Below, piece after piece: positions 20,475-28,415 of a stretch of DNA of 47,164 nt; positions within the stretch are counted from its first letter, which is position 1, and the number at the start of each line of letters is the position of its first letter. This stretch comes from Erythrobacter sp. Lineage in GTDB: Bacteria > Pseudomonadota > Alphaproteobacteria > Sphingomonadales > Sphingomonadaceae. The position numbers and the translations under genes were made by a program. The stretch is taken from the NCBI GenBank assembly GCA_024642565.1, contig JAHEAV010000005.1, forward strand, positions 75,488 through 122,651, written 5' to 3'. The notes beneath the pieces are model-generated. The model saw only the letters and a program-made list of their open reading frames with translations, ran no database searches and was not told the DNA's origin.

Positions 20475-21911
20475 TCAGGACTTCTTGAGCTGGCTTGCAA
20501 TCGCCTTCTTCGTCGTTTTGCCATACGGAGGCTTGAAGCCTCCCAGTGCGGCAACGTCGATCTTCGGCTGCGAATAGACTGAACGCGCATGGCTGAATTC
20601 ACGAAAACCCTCTGGCCCGTGGTAGGAACCTATCCCCGAAGGGCCAACCCCGCCAAAAGGCAGATCGTCCATTGTTACGTGGAATAATACATCGTTGACG
20701 GTCACCCCGCCCGACGCAGTGCGCTTCAACACCATTTCTCGCTCTGTCACATCGTTTCCGAAGTAATAGAGCCCCAAGGGGCGGTCATGATCATTGATGT
20801 AATCAATTGCTTCGCCAACGGTCTTGTAGGTTTTTACCGGGAGCACCGGCCCAAAAATTTCCTCCTGCATCGCCAGCATGTCTTCACTGACATTCTTAAG
20901 AATGGTCAGCGGCATCTTCCGTGTATTGGAATTCGAAAAATCCTCGCTCGCCGGGTTGAGTTCGATGGCTTCGGCGCCCTTGGTTTTGGCGTCTTCCACC
21001 ATCGCCTGAAGCCGTTCAAAATGGCGGTCGGTTACGACTGACGTATAATCATCATTGTCGATCAGGCTCGGATACATCTTGTGAACGCCCTGCCGCACCC
21101 CATCGATCGCTGCATCTTCGCTTTCTTCCGGCACCACCATGTAATCGGGTGCGAGGCAGATTTGCCCGGCGTTCATCATTTTGCCCAGAGCAATCCGCTC
21201 ACCAGCCTTGGCAAAATCAGCACTACGGCCAAGTATGACCGGCGACTTGCCGCCCAGTTCCAGCGTGACCGGGACAAGGTTTCGCCCGGCAGCCTCCATC
21301 ACCCGGCGCCCGGTGGCGGTTGATCCGGTGAACACCAAATGATCAAATTGCAGCGAGGAAAATGCCTGGGCAACAGCCGGACTGCCAGTGATCACGGCGA
21401 CTTCTTCCGGTGCGAAATATTGCGCCACCAGTTCCGCCATCAATTCCGATGTCGCCTCGGTAAATTCCGACGGCTTGATCATCGCGCGATTGCCCGCGGC
21501 CAGTACCTGCATCAGCGGATTGAAGGACAGTTGAACAGGAAAGTTCCAGGGGCTGAGTATGCCGATCACGCCCTTTGGTTCGTATCGGACCTCGGCTTTC
21601 GCGCCGAGCAGCCCCAGCGGGAACAGAGGCTTGCGCTTATCCGCCTTGGCCCATTTATTCAGGTGTTTCAGGCAATATTTTCCGAAGTTCACAGTACCCA
21701 CAATGTCCGCCATCATGCTCAGATCGTGGCTGCGGTTACCGAAATCCGCGTTCATTGCCTTGCACAAGGCATCGCCATGATCGACCAGGAGTGCAATTGC
21801 ACGCCGGATCCTGTCTTTGCGCACCGACAATTCTTCTGGCCGGGCTGCGGTAAAGGCGGTGCGCTGAGCAGCGAGTATTGCCAACATTTCGGCTTTGCGG
21901 TCTTCAGCCAT
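20475..21911 (-). CDS. Coniferyl-aldehyde-type dehydrogenase
   Basis: 478 residues of the NAD(P)-dependent aldehyde dehydrogenase superfamily, closest in pattern to the class 3/coniferyl aldehyde dehydrogenase group. Catalytic residues are present: Asn123 in SPWNFP, Glu218 in LELGGKSP, and Cys252 in NAGQICLAPDY. The C-terminal signature PFGGVGPSGIGSYHGPEGF is typical. Oxidation of aromatic or long-chain aldehydes to acids is the expected reaction; the true substrate is unknown. The frame is open further upstream to 21980, but the ATG at 21911 with a GGAGAG sequence eight bases before it is the better start. The gene is divergent from a thiolase, with 158 bases between the two starts. Confidence 0.9.
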   Translation of the reverse strand: MAEDRKAEMLAILAAQRTAFTAARPEELSVRKDRIRRAIALLVDHGDALCKAMNADFGNRSHDLSMMADIVGTVNFGKYCLKHLNKWAKADKRKPLFPLGLLGAKAEVRYEPKGVIGILSPWNFPVQLSFNPLMQVLAAGNRAMIKPSEFTEATSELMAELVAQYFAPEEVAVITGSPAVAQAFSSLQFDHLVFTGSTATGRRVMEAAGRNLVPVTLELGGKSPVILGRSADFAKAGERIALGKMMNAGQICLAPDYMVVPEESEDAAIDGVRQGVHKMYPSLIDNDDYTSVVTDRHFERLQAMVEDAKTKGAEAIELNPASEDFSNSNTRKMPLTILKNVSEDMLAMQEEIFGPVLPVKTYKTVGEAIDYINDHDRPLGLYYFGNDVTEREMVLKRTASGGVTVNDVLFHVTMDDLPFGGVGPSGIGSYHGPEGFREFSHARSVYSQPKIDVAALGGFKPPYGKTTKKAIASQLKKS

Positions 21912-22069
21912 TATCACTCTCCATGGGTTTCTATTTGCCACTGTTCTTTCACCAGTCGGCCGCGAATGACAAGCCTGCAATTCGCTGGGGCCGCAATCCT
22001 ATTTGCCATTACGGCGGCGCAGCCCTAAATAGTCTCTCGCATTACACCATCCCTGAAAGGCTTGCCCCC

Positions 22070-23266
22070 ATGGCCCAGTTTTCCGCTGCCGATCCGATTG
22101 TCATTCTGTCCTATGCACGTACACCTATGGGCAGCATGCAGGGCGCATTGTCAGATGCGTCTGCGACCGATCTGGGCGCGACAGCCGTCAAGGCGGCGGT
22201 CGACCGCGCCGGAGTAGCCGGAGACAGCATCGACCGCATTTACATGGGCTGCGTCCTCCCCGCCGGACTTGGTCAGGCACCGGCGCGCCAGGCCGCTCTT
22301 AAGGCAGGCCTGCCGAAATCCGTCCAAGCGACAACGGTCAACAAGGTCTGCGGCAGCGGCATGCAGACAGTGATCATGGGCTCTGAAGCACTGGCATCCG
22401 GTTCGGTAGACACCGTGATCGCAGGCGGAATGGAAAGCATGACCAACGCGCCCTACCTACTCAAGAAGCATCGCTCTGGTGCGCGCATCGGGCATGATAC
22501 GGCCTATGATCACATGTTCCTCGACGGGCTTGAAGATGCCTACGAAGAAGGGCGCGCCATGGGCACTTTCGCGCAGGATACGGCGAATGAGTACCAGCTT
22601 ACCCGCGAACAAATGGACGATTACTCAATTGAGTCGCTTCGCCGGGCCAATGCTGCAATTGCCAGCGGCGCCTTCGCGGACGAGGTAGTTCCCGTAACCA
22701 TTTCCGGCCGCGGTGGTGATGTGGTCGTTGATACGGACGAAGCGCCATCGCGGGGCAAACCAGACAAGATCCCTACATTGCGCCCGGCTTTTGCCAAGGA
22801 TGGTACGATTACCGCGGCAACCTCCAGCTCGATTTCTGATGGCGCTGCGGCTGTAGTTCTTACTCGCGATAGTGTGGCCACAGCCAAAGGCTACAAACCG
22901 CTCGCGAAAATCGTTGCCAGCGCCGCCCACGCGCAAGAACCAAAGGACTTCACGGTTGCCCCGGTTGGTGCGATCAAGAAGGTGCTGGACAAGGCTGGAT
23001 GGTCGGTCAGCGATGTCGATCTGTGGGAAGTGAACGAAGCATTTGCCTGCGTCGCCATGTTTGCGATGCGGGATATCGGCATCGCGCACGACCGAATTAA
23101 CATCAATGGTGGCGGGACTGCTTTGGGACATCCGATCGGGGCCAGCGGTACGCGGATTCTCGTGACCTTGCTCAATGCACTCAAGCAACAAGGCAAGACT
23201 CGCGGTGTAGCGAGTCTTTGTATTGGCGGCGGTGAAGCAACAGCAGTGGCAGTCGAATTGGTATAA
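22070..23266 (+). CDS. Acetyl-CoA C-acyltransferase (thiolase)
   Basis: 398 residues, normal thiolase length. It either condenses two acyl-CoA molecules or cleaves 3-ketoacyl-CoA. The nucleophile Cys94 is in NKVCGSGMQT, His354 in GTALGHPIGASG, and the second catalytic Cys384 in SLCIGGGEA. The pattern is closest to degradative/biosynthetic acetoacetyl-CoA thiolases (AtoB/PhaA type). I start at the ATG at 22070 (MAQFSAADPI); the frame runs upstream to 21878, but that overlaps the divergent gene and has no thiolase similarity. No other beta-oxidation genes are adjacent. A 7-bp inverted repeat and T-run follow the stop. Confidence 0.93.
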   Translation: MAQFSAADPIVILSYARTPMGSMQGALSDASATDLGATAVKAAVDRAGVAGDSIDRIYMGCVLPAGLGQAPARQAALKAGLPKSVQATTVNKVCGSGMQTVIMGSEALASGSVDTVIAGGMESMTNAPYLLKKHRSGARIGHDTAYDHMFLDGLEDAYEEGRAMGTFAQDTANEYQLTREQMDDYSIESLRRANAAIASGAFADEVVPVTISGRGGDVVVDTDEAPSRGKPDKIPTLRPAFAKDGTITAATSSSISDGAAAVVLTRDSVATAKGYKPLAKIVASAAHAQEPKDFTVAPVGAIKKVLDKAGWSVSDVDLWEVNEAFACVAMFAMRDIGIAHDRININGGGTALGHPIGASGTRILVTLLNALKQQGKTRGVASLCIGGGEATAVAVELV

Positions 23267-23272
23267 CGAAGA

Positions 23273-23317
23273 CGCCTAAGTTACTTATTTTTCGGATATT
23301 AGGCGGTATGATTTTTT
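23273..23317 (+). terminator. Probable terminator after the thiolase gene
   Basis: A perfect 7-bp inverted repeat, CGCCTAA at 23273-23279 and TTAGGCG at 23299-23305, with a 19-base AT-rich loop, followed by six T at about 23312-23317. It starts seven bases after the thiolase stop. The loop is long, so termination strength is uncertain. The AT-rich part also overlaps the likely promoter region of the next gene. Confidence 0.45.
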
Positions 23318-23355
23318 CGTGATAATAACACCCATGATTTGGGAAGGGATTATTC

Positions 23356-23751
23356 ATGAAAAAACTCACTCTTATTGTCGGTATTGTAGCGTTATCGGCC
23401 TGCAATGAAGCAAAAGCGCCAGAAGCACCCGCAACTGACGAGGCAGTTTTAGCGGCTCCAACTCCGGGTCCTGGAAAGTATGATGTTTTCATGGCTGACG
23501 GCAGCCCAGGCGGCTCAACAGTATTGAATGCTGACGGTACCTATACGGACAGCGATGCTGATGGATCGCTGGTTGCTGAAGGAAGCTGGGCGATGGTCGA
23601 TGGCAAGACATGCTTCACGCCGACTACCGAAGGGCAGGAAGCCATGTGCTTCACCGAAAGTGCACGCGCTGCAGATGGTTCGTTCACAGCGACGCCCGAC
23701 AAAGGGGAACCGGTCACCGTAAAACCAGCGGCGGCAGAAGCAGCTCAATAA
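23356..23751 (+). CDS. Small lipoprotein, first of a tandem related pair
   Basis: 131 residues with a clear lipoprotein signal: MKKLTLIVGIVALSAC, lipobox LSAC with the modified cysteine at residue 16. A proline/alanine-rich linker follows, then a ~75-residue domain with repeated glycine/aspartate turns (LNADGTYTDSDADG, EGSWAMVDG) and two cysteines about 13 residues apart (GKTCFTP and EAMCFTE). The same layout occurs in the next gene, so the two are probably divergent paralogues. A good AAGGG ribosome-binding site lies upstream of the ATG. The function is unknown. It is followed by a strong terminator and is therefore expressed on its own. Confidence 0.85.
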   Translation: MKKLTLIVGIVALSACNEAKAPEAPATDEAVLAAPTPGPGKYDVFMADGSPGGSTVLNADGTYTDSDADGSLVAEGSWAMVDGKTCFTPTTEGQEAMCFTESARAADGSFTATPDKGEPVTVKPAAAEAAQ

Positions 23752-23775
23752 GCAACTCTGCTTAGCTAAATTAGG

Positions 23776-23803
23776 AGGGCGGCTCTAATTGAGCCGCCCT
23801 TTC
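23776..23803 (+). terminator. Rho-independent terminator after first lipoprotein gene
   Basis: Perfect 10-bp stem AGGGCGGCTC / GAGCCGCCCT with a TAATT loop, followed by TTCT. The T-tract is short but the stem is very stable. It lies about 25 bases after the stop codon. Confidence 0.85.
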
Positions 23804-23967
23804 TGCTGTCAAAGGTCAAGGATGCTTCGGATCACGGCATAAAATGTCCAGGAGAATATAGCCTGAGTCGAAAAAAGAGAGTTTTCGAACCTATTCAAAA
23901 TGATCTTATAACGCCATTTAAGTATATAAATAATAACAAATTAGGCTGTTTCGTTAATTCATGATAG

Positions 23968-23991
23968 CTTCCCCGCTTTCTAGAGGGGGAG
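23968..23991 (+). promoter_or_regulatory. Hairpin that can mask the ribosome-binding site of the second lipoprotein
   Basis: The seven bases CTTCCCC at 23968-23974 can pair with GGGGGAG at 23985-23991 (one G-T pair), with a ten-base loop. The right arm contains the Shine-Dalgarno sequence GAGGGGGAG, placed about seven bases before the ATG at 23998. Such an arrangement could limit translation until the stem melts or is opened. The function is inferred from base pairing alone. Confidence 0.4.
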
Positions 23992-23997
23992 ACTATT

Positions 23998-24393
23998 ATG
24001 AAGAAACTCATTTTGATTGCCGGCATTGCAACACTTGCTGCATGTTCCAAGCCCGAACCTGCACCCGAGGCACCGGTTGAAGCGGCCGCACCAGCCACCG
24101 CGCAAATGGAAATTGACGGCAAACCGATGACCGGGACCTTCGATATTTCCTCCGCTGATGGCAAGCAGACAATGGTGCAGACCGTCAACGAAGATGGTAC
24201 CGTGGTATCTGTTGAAGGTGACAAGACCACCAACGGCACATGGACATCGACCGGACCAGGCAATTTCTGCATCACCAACGAAGGTGAGGCGCAAGCCAGC
24301 TGTTATACGACAACGGTTGCCGAAGATGGCGTTATGACATCGACAAACGACGCCGATAGTGCGGACGTCTGGACCGTCAAACGGGTTGGCTAA
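23998..24393 (+). CDS. Small lipoprotein, second of a tandem related pair
   Basis: 131 residues with signal MKKLILIAGIATLAAC (lipobox LAAC, cysteine 16), an Ala/Pro/Glu-rich linker (PEPAPEAPVEAAAP), then a compact domain with NEDGTVVSVEGDKTTNGTW and two cysteines about 12 residues apart (GNFCITN and QASCYTT). It shares signal, linker, length and cysteine spacing with the preceding gene, but the domains have diverged considerably. Its upstream region (about 23880-23960) is strikingly AT-rich and probably holds its own promoter. A ribosome-binding site overlaps a hairpin. The function is unknown; both products should sit in the outer membrane or periplasm. Confidence 0.85.
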   Translation: MKKLILIAGIATLAACSKPEPAPEAPVEAAAPATAQMEIDGKPMTGTFDISSADGKQTMVQTVNEDGTVVSVEGDKTTNGTWTSTGPGNFCITNEGEAQASCYTTTVAEDGVMTSTNDADSADVWTVKRVG

Positions 24394-24413
24394 GCCGGAT
24401 CCGTATTTCTAGA

Positions 24414-24443
24414 AAAGGGCGGCCCAGTGTGGCCGCCTTTTTT
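24414..24443. terminator. Terminator between second lipoprotein and SH3-protein gene
   Basis: Stem GGCGGCC (24418-24424) / GGCCGCC (24431-24437) with a six-base loop, flanked by AAAA on the left and TTTTTT on the right. The A/T flanks make it suitable for both strands, so it probably serves the convergent lipoprotein (+) and SH3-protein (-) genes. Confidence 0.85.
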
Positions 24444-24915
24444 ATTTGGGTTCCCCCGCGCCCCAAATTTGCGATTGGCGGATCCACCCTTTCCGGCCAG
24501 CAATGTTGAATTCACACCATCCCGCGTCACAATCACCCAATCGGCCAACGACGCCGGGCTGCGCATTCCATTTCAACTTACCGCTGTCGGACGCTGAATC
24601 CCTGATTGGAGCCGGGCTCTTCCCTACGACCACAGCCCCCCGCTTGGGATCAAGCGAACGGGCGATGACCCAGCCCTGCGCACCATCCTGATCAAGGATG
24701 AGCCGCCAGCCTTCCACCACGCGAATCACCTTAACCGGCAATCCCGCCCGCCGATAAACCCAGTCGATCCGGTACTCCTCACTCGGGCCGACACGCATGT
24801 TCACTTCTTCCCAGCGGATTGAAGCCCAATAAGGCACCTCTCGGTCCTGAGCAGTGGCAGGAGCCGCAATGGCCAGAAAGGTTAGGACAACGATAGTCAG
24901 GAATCGGCTATTCAT
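24442..24915 (-). CDS. Exported SH3-domain protein
   Basis: 157 residues starting MNSRFLTIVVLTFLAIAAPATAQ, a signal peptide with probable cleavage after ATAQ. The mature part contains two bacterial SH3-like units: one with VNMRVGPSEEYRIDWVY and EGWRLI, the other with CDAGWCEFNIAGRKGWI, which carries a cysteine pair. Proteins of this type (COG3807-like) are periplasmic and may bind peptidoglycan or proteins. The frame is open upstream to 24999, but only the ATG at 24915 places the signal peptide at the N-terminus. It is divergent from the D-2-hydroxyacid dehydrogenase; an inverted repeat lies between them. Confidence 0.85.
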   Translation of the reverse strand: MNSRFLTIVVLTFLAIAAPATAQDREVPYWASIRWEEVNMRVGPSEEYRIDWVYRRAGLPVKVIRVVEGWRLILDQDGAQGWVIARSLDPKRGAVVVGKSPAPIRDSASDSGKLKWNAQPGVVGRLGDCDAGWCEFNIAGRKGWIRQSQIWGAGEPK

Positions 24916-24982
24916 GACTTCACCATAGAGCCTGCGGACCCCGCGCTTCAAGGGAGAAGCACGGACGATTCTTCGACCCTGC

Positions 24983-24999
24983 TTGACCGGTTGGGTCAA
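24983..24999. promoter_or_regulatory. Palindromic operator-like site between the divergent SH3 and dehydrogenase genes
   Basis: TTGACC - 5 bases - GGTCAA is a perfect inverted repeat 20 bases upstream of the dehydrogenase ATG and about 70 bases upstream of the SH3-protein start. The left arm also resembles a -35 box, though no good -10 follows. A dimeric regulator binding here could control both genes. No regulator is encoded nearby. Confidence 0.35.
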
Positions 25000-25019
25000 C
25001 CCGTCCTAGCGCTGGTGTT

Positions 25020-26048
25020 ATGCCCAGTTCGATACCATCTGACTCAAACAATTCCTCACGCCGATTTACCGGCACACCGCGGGTCATTGTGACCCGTCAT
25101 CTTATGCCGGAGGTCGAGGCGCGGATGGCAGAACTTTTTGATTCCGTGTTAAATCCTGGAGACAAGCCCTTGTCACGCAGCGCTCTGGCAGGGGCAATGC
25201 AAGACTGCGATGTGCTGGTTCCCACAGTAACAGACCGGATCGATGCCGATCTGATCGAACAGGCCGGTGACAGGTTGAAACTGATCGCCAATTTCGGCGC
25301 CGGCACAGATCACATCGATCTCGCCGCCGCCAGGGCGCGCGGAATAATCGTCACCAATACGCCGGGCGTCTTCACGGACGATACAGCCGATCTGACCATG
25401 TCGATGATCATTGGTGTTCCTCGCCGTATGCGAGAAGGCGTGTCGCTGGTGCGACGCGGCGAATGGACCGGTTGGGCACCGTCCGGAATGCTCGGGCGGC
25501 AATTGGGCGGCAAGGTTCTGGGGATCGTCGGAATGGGCCGGATCGGCCAAGCCGTAGCCTTTCGGGCCAAGGCGTTCGGGCTCAACATCACCTATCATAA
25601 CCGGCACCGCTTGCCGCTGGCTTTGGAAGGGATGTTTGGTGCGGAATATGTCGACAATCTGGATGATCTGGTCGCAAATGCGGATATTCTGACACTGCAT
25701 TGCCCCGCCACGCCGCAGACTGTCGGCCTGATCGACGAGCGGCGGATCGGCTTGATGAAACCCGGTTCCTTTCTGATCAATACCGCTCGCGGTGATCTGG
25801 TAAACGAAGAAGCTTTGATTGCGGCGCTGGAGCGCGGCCATCTCGCGGGTGCTGGATTGGACGTTTATCGCAATGAACCGCAGGTCGATCCCCGCCTGCT
25901 TGCGCATCCGAATACCATGACCCTACCCCATATCGGCAGCGCAACAATGGAAGGGCGCGAAGCTTCCGGCGAAAAAGTGATCGCCAATATCCGGTTCTGG
26001 ATGGATGGTCACAGGCCGCCGGATCAGGTGCTGGAAGGACTGGTTTAA
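25020..26048 (+). CDS. D-2-hydroxyacid dehydrogenase (glyoxylate/hydroxypyruvate reductase type)
   Basis: 342 residues of the NAD(P)H-dependent D-isomer 2-hydroxyacid dehydrogenase family, cytoplasmic. The Rossmann motif GIVGMGRIGQAVAFRAKAFG is intact. Catalytic residues can be placed: Arg in NTARGDLVNEEAL, Glu in YRNEPQVDP, and His in LPHIGSATMEGREA. The pattern fits glyoxylate/hydroxypyruvate reductases better than phosphoglycerate dehydrogenase, because no regulatory domain follows. The first ~17 residues are a polar extension (MPSSIPSDSNNSSRRFTG) before the family core; a later start cannot be excluded. The exact substrate is unknown. Confidence 0.9.
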   Translation: MPSSIPSDSNNSSRRFTGTPRVIVTRHLMPEVEARMAELFDSVLNPGDKPLSRSALAGAMQDCDVLVPTVTDRIDADLIEQAGDRLKLIANFGAGTDHIDLAAARARGIIVTNTPGVFTDDTADLTMSMIIGVPRRMREGVSLVRRGEWTGWAPSGMLGRQLGGKVLGIVGMGRIGQAVAFRAKAFGLNITYHNRHRLPLALEGMFGAEYVDNLDDLVANADILTLHCPATPQTVGLIDERRIGLMKPGSFLINTARGDLVNEEALIAALERGHLAGAGLDVYRNEPQVDPRLLAHPNTMTLPHIGSATMEGREASGEKVIANIRFWMDGHRPPDQVLEGLV

Positions 26049-26223
26049 GCGGCGGACTTGCGCTTCAAGTTTTGCGCGCCCCCTCGTCATTAGCCAGCAG
26101 CTGACCACTTACGCGGCATGTATCACCGATCACAACAGCGTGCGAAATCGGTGAAGTCACGTCGGGAACACCGGTTTCACTGGTGATGAACGACGCGTGC
26201 TACGGCATTTGCTATTGCACGGA

Positions 26224-27630
26224 TCAGTCCCCGGTCAGAATCCGCTCCACCAGTTCTTTCACCGTCGGTGTATAGTTGTTCGAATAGAACGGGTCTTGCT
26301 TGAAACGATAGGCTGCGTGTCCGGCGAAAGCCAGATTTTCGTCCGTATCGCCGCCATGCGCGATGTCTTGCAATGTCTTCTGAATGCAGAAGCTGCGCGG
26401 ATCGGCCAGGCGCCCGGTTGTGTAATCGTCATGGTCCTTCCAAGCGGAAAATCCGCAATGCGAAAGGCAGCCCATGCAGTCCTTCTGATCCTTGCGGATA
26501 ATGTCGCGGCTTTCAGGCGTGGTATAAACCACCGTGTCATCCGGCGTTTTGAGAGCTTCTGTGAAGCCTTCGCCAAACCAGGCCTTAGCCCGTTCACGGT
26601 CTTTCGGTGTGACCCAGAAATTCTTGCCGCGAACCCCGACATCCAGTTGCATGGTGTGTTCGCCGGCTTCCACTTTGGAATAAGGGATTTGTCGTTCGCT
26701 GCGATGAATCAAATCCCACAAGAACGGGTTCTTGACCGCACTGGAATAAAATCCGGTCGGGCTGAATTTGTGCAGGAGCACATCGCCCGGCTCCACGGTG
26801 CGCAGCATTTCCTTCCAACCCTGCGGGATCGGGCTTTCCACCGTCAGGAGCGGCCGCGTGCCGAACTGGAACGCGATCTTGCCCAGTTCAGGATTGTCGA
26901 TCCAGTTTTCCCACTCCCGCAGGAACCACACACCGCCCGCCATCACGATTGCACAATCTTCCGACACGCCTTCTGCGCGCATGGTTTCCCGCAGGGCCTT
27001 GACGCGGGGATAGGGATCTTCTGGCCTGGTTGGGTCTTCTGCGTTGGACAGGCCATTGTGCCCGCCAGCCAGCCACGGGTCTTCATAGACCACCGCCGCC
27101 ATCAATTCGGGCACCTTGTTATAGGAACGTTTCCACAAGGCACGGAAGGCGCGCGCGGAACTGATGATCGGCAGATAACTGACATTGAAACGCTGCGCGA
27201 TTTCCGCCAGCTTGTAGGGCATCCCCGCCCCGCAGGTAACGCCGGTAACCAGCCCCTTGGTCTGCTCCAGCACGCCTTCGAGAACCGCTTGGGCACCGCC
27301 CATTTCCCACAACACGTTGATGTTGATTGCGCCCTTGCCGCTGGCGATATCGTAGGCACGCTTAACCTGTTCGGTCGCGCCGTCGATCGCATATTTAATC
27401 AGCTGTTCGTGACGTTCCCTGCGCGTCAGCGCGTCATAGATCTGGGGAATGATTTTGCCTTCAGCGTCATAACTGTCGGCATTCACTGCACTGACTGTGC
27501 CGACCCCGCCGGCAGCCGCCCATGCACCGGAACTGGCGTGATTCGTTGCCGACACACCCTTGCCACCTTCGATCAATGGCCAGACTTCGCGGCCACCATA
27601 AATGATCGGGCTAAGACCCTTGAATCCCAT
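26224..27630 (-). CDS. Nitronate-monooxygenase-like flavin oxidoreductase
   Basis: 468 residues of the FMN-dependent NAD(P)H flavin oxidoreductase/nitronate monooxygenase superfamily (TIM barrel). Recognised patterns include GGVGTVSAVNADSYD, GLVTGVTCGAGMP, LPIISSARAF, a glycine-rich DCAIVMAGGVWFL and a phosphate-site-like GKIAFQFGTRPLLT. It is longer than classical nitronate monooxygenases (~330-380). The extra C-terminal part has cysteines at 385, 388, 392 and 415 (CMGCLSHC and SFC). The physiological substrate is unknown; nitroalkane detoxification or an enoyl-reductase-like reaction are both possible. The ATG at 27630 (MGFKGLSPII) is preferred over the upstream extension that enters the methyltransferase gene. 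A nearly full-length open frame on the opposite strand is a shadow. Confidence 0.88.
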   Translation of the reverse strand: MGFKGLSPIIYGGREVWPLIEGGKGVSATNHASSGAWAAAGGVGTVSAVNADSYDAEGKIIPQIYDALTRRERHEQLIKYAIDGATEQVKRAYDIASGKGAININVLWEMGGAQAVLEGVLEQTKGLVTGVTCGAGMPYKLAEIAQRFNVSYLPIISSARAFRALWKRSYNKVPELMAAVVYEDPWLAGGHNGLSNAEDPTRPEDPYPRVKALRETMRAEGVSEDCAIVMAGGVWFLREWENWIDNPELGKIAFQFGTRPLLTVESPIPQGWKEMLRTVEPGDVLLHKFSPTGFYSSAVKNPFLWDLIHRSERQIPYSKVEAGEHTMQLDVGVRGKNFWVTPKDRERAKAWFGEGFTEALKTPDDTVVYTTPESRDIIRKDQKDCMGCLSHCGFSAWKDHDDYTTGRLADPRSFCIQKTLQDIAHGGDTDENLAFAGHAAYRFKQDPFYSNNYTPTVKELVERILTGD

Positions 27631-27656
27631 TATCTTTATTGTCCCATTAGAGCGGC

Positions 27657-28415
27657 CTAATTGGCCGCATTGCCTGCCCCGCCCGGCGACCCCCGGCATG
27701 GTTTTATATCTTTCGGTTCCGGTCTGGTAGCCGCTGCCTTGAACTGTGCATAGTACCCCGCCAATTCCGGTGCATCTTTGAAGGCCACCAGCTCAAACCC
27801 GACACGTTCGAATTCGCACGATAACAACAACGGATCGATGCCGTGCTGGTCAGTCGGCCGATCGACGTCGACCACCACAACCTGCCCGTCCTTGCGTAGC
27901 GCCGGCCAAAGCCGCCACAAGAACGCATAGGGCTCCTTCACCTCATGATACATGTGGATCAGCAAGATCCGGTCAAAACTGTCTTCCGGCAGCCGCGGAT
28001 CATCCGGTGCCCCCAGTTTAATGGAAACATTATCGAGCCCTTCGCGCAGCACGCGCTGGCCAAGCCGTTCCTTCGCATCGGGATCGATATCCTGCGCTAA
28101 CACGCGCCCGCCAGAGCCTACACGGGTTGCCAGACGGATCGTATAATAGCCTTCCCCTGCACCGATATCCGCCACGCTCATGCCTGGCTTTATCTCCGCA
28201 AGGTCCATGACCTTTTGCGCTTCACCGACACTATCGCGCTGGGTTTCGGTAGAAAACTGGCTTGCGCCCAAATCCGAAACCGGCCTGTAAGACCGCGGGA
28301 ATTCCCGGGATGTTTCGGGCCGGTCGGAATCATCGACAACCGGCTTGCACCCGGAAATGCCGACGCCGGAAACGCCAACGACAGCCGCCAATATCAAGGC
28401 AGCGCGAATGGTCAT
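27657..28415 (-). CDS. SAM-dependent methyltransferase with lipoprotein signal
   Basis: 252 residues. The N-terminus MTIRAALILAAVVGVSGVGI is hydrophobic and followed by SGC, a good lipobox, so the protein should be exported and lipid-anchored at Cys23. A linker (residues 24-65) leads to a class I methyltransferase domain with motif I VADIGAGEGYYTIRLA, an acidic residue in AQDIDPD and a motif-IV-like DRILLIHMYHEV. The substrate is unknown. The ATG overlaps the prfB stop (ATGA), so it is translationally coupled to release factor 2. S-adenosylmethionine is not known to be abundant in the periplasm, which makes the targeting puzzling. Confidence 0.85.
   Translation of the reverse strand: MTIRAALILAAVVGVSGVGISGCKPVVDDSDRPETSREFPRSYRPVSDLGASQFSTETQRDSVGEAQKVMDLAEIKPGMSVADIGAGEGYYTIRLATRVGSGGRVLAQDIDPDAKERLGQRVLREGLDNVSIKLGAPDDPRLPEDSFDRILLIHMYHEVKEPYAFLWRLWPALRKDGQVVVVDVDRPTDQHGIDPLLLSCEFERVGFELVAFKDAPELAGYYAQFKAAATRPEPKDIKPCRGSPGGAGNAAN

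Noticed and set aside
26049-26223. CACCGG/CTGGTG hairpin between the convergent D-2-hydroxyacid dehydrogenase and flavin oxidoreductase genes as a terminator
   Set aside because: Short stem with a G-T pair and no T-tract on either strand.
26197-27660. A 487-codon open frame on the plus strand covering the nitronate-monooxygenase-like gene
   Set aside because: It is antisense over its full length to a gene with clear family motifs; its translation is rich in His, Arg and Phe without domain signatures, as expected for a shadow frame in GC-rich DNA.
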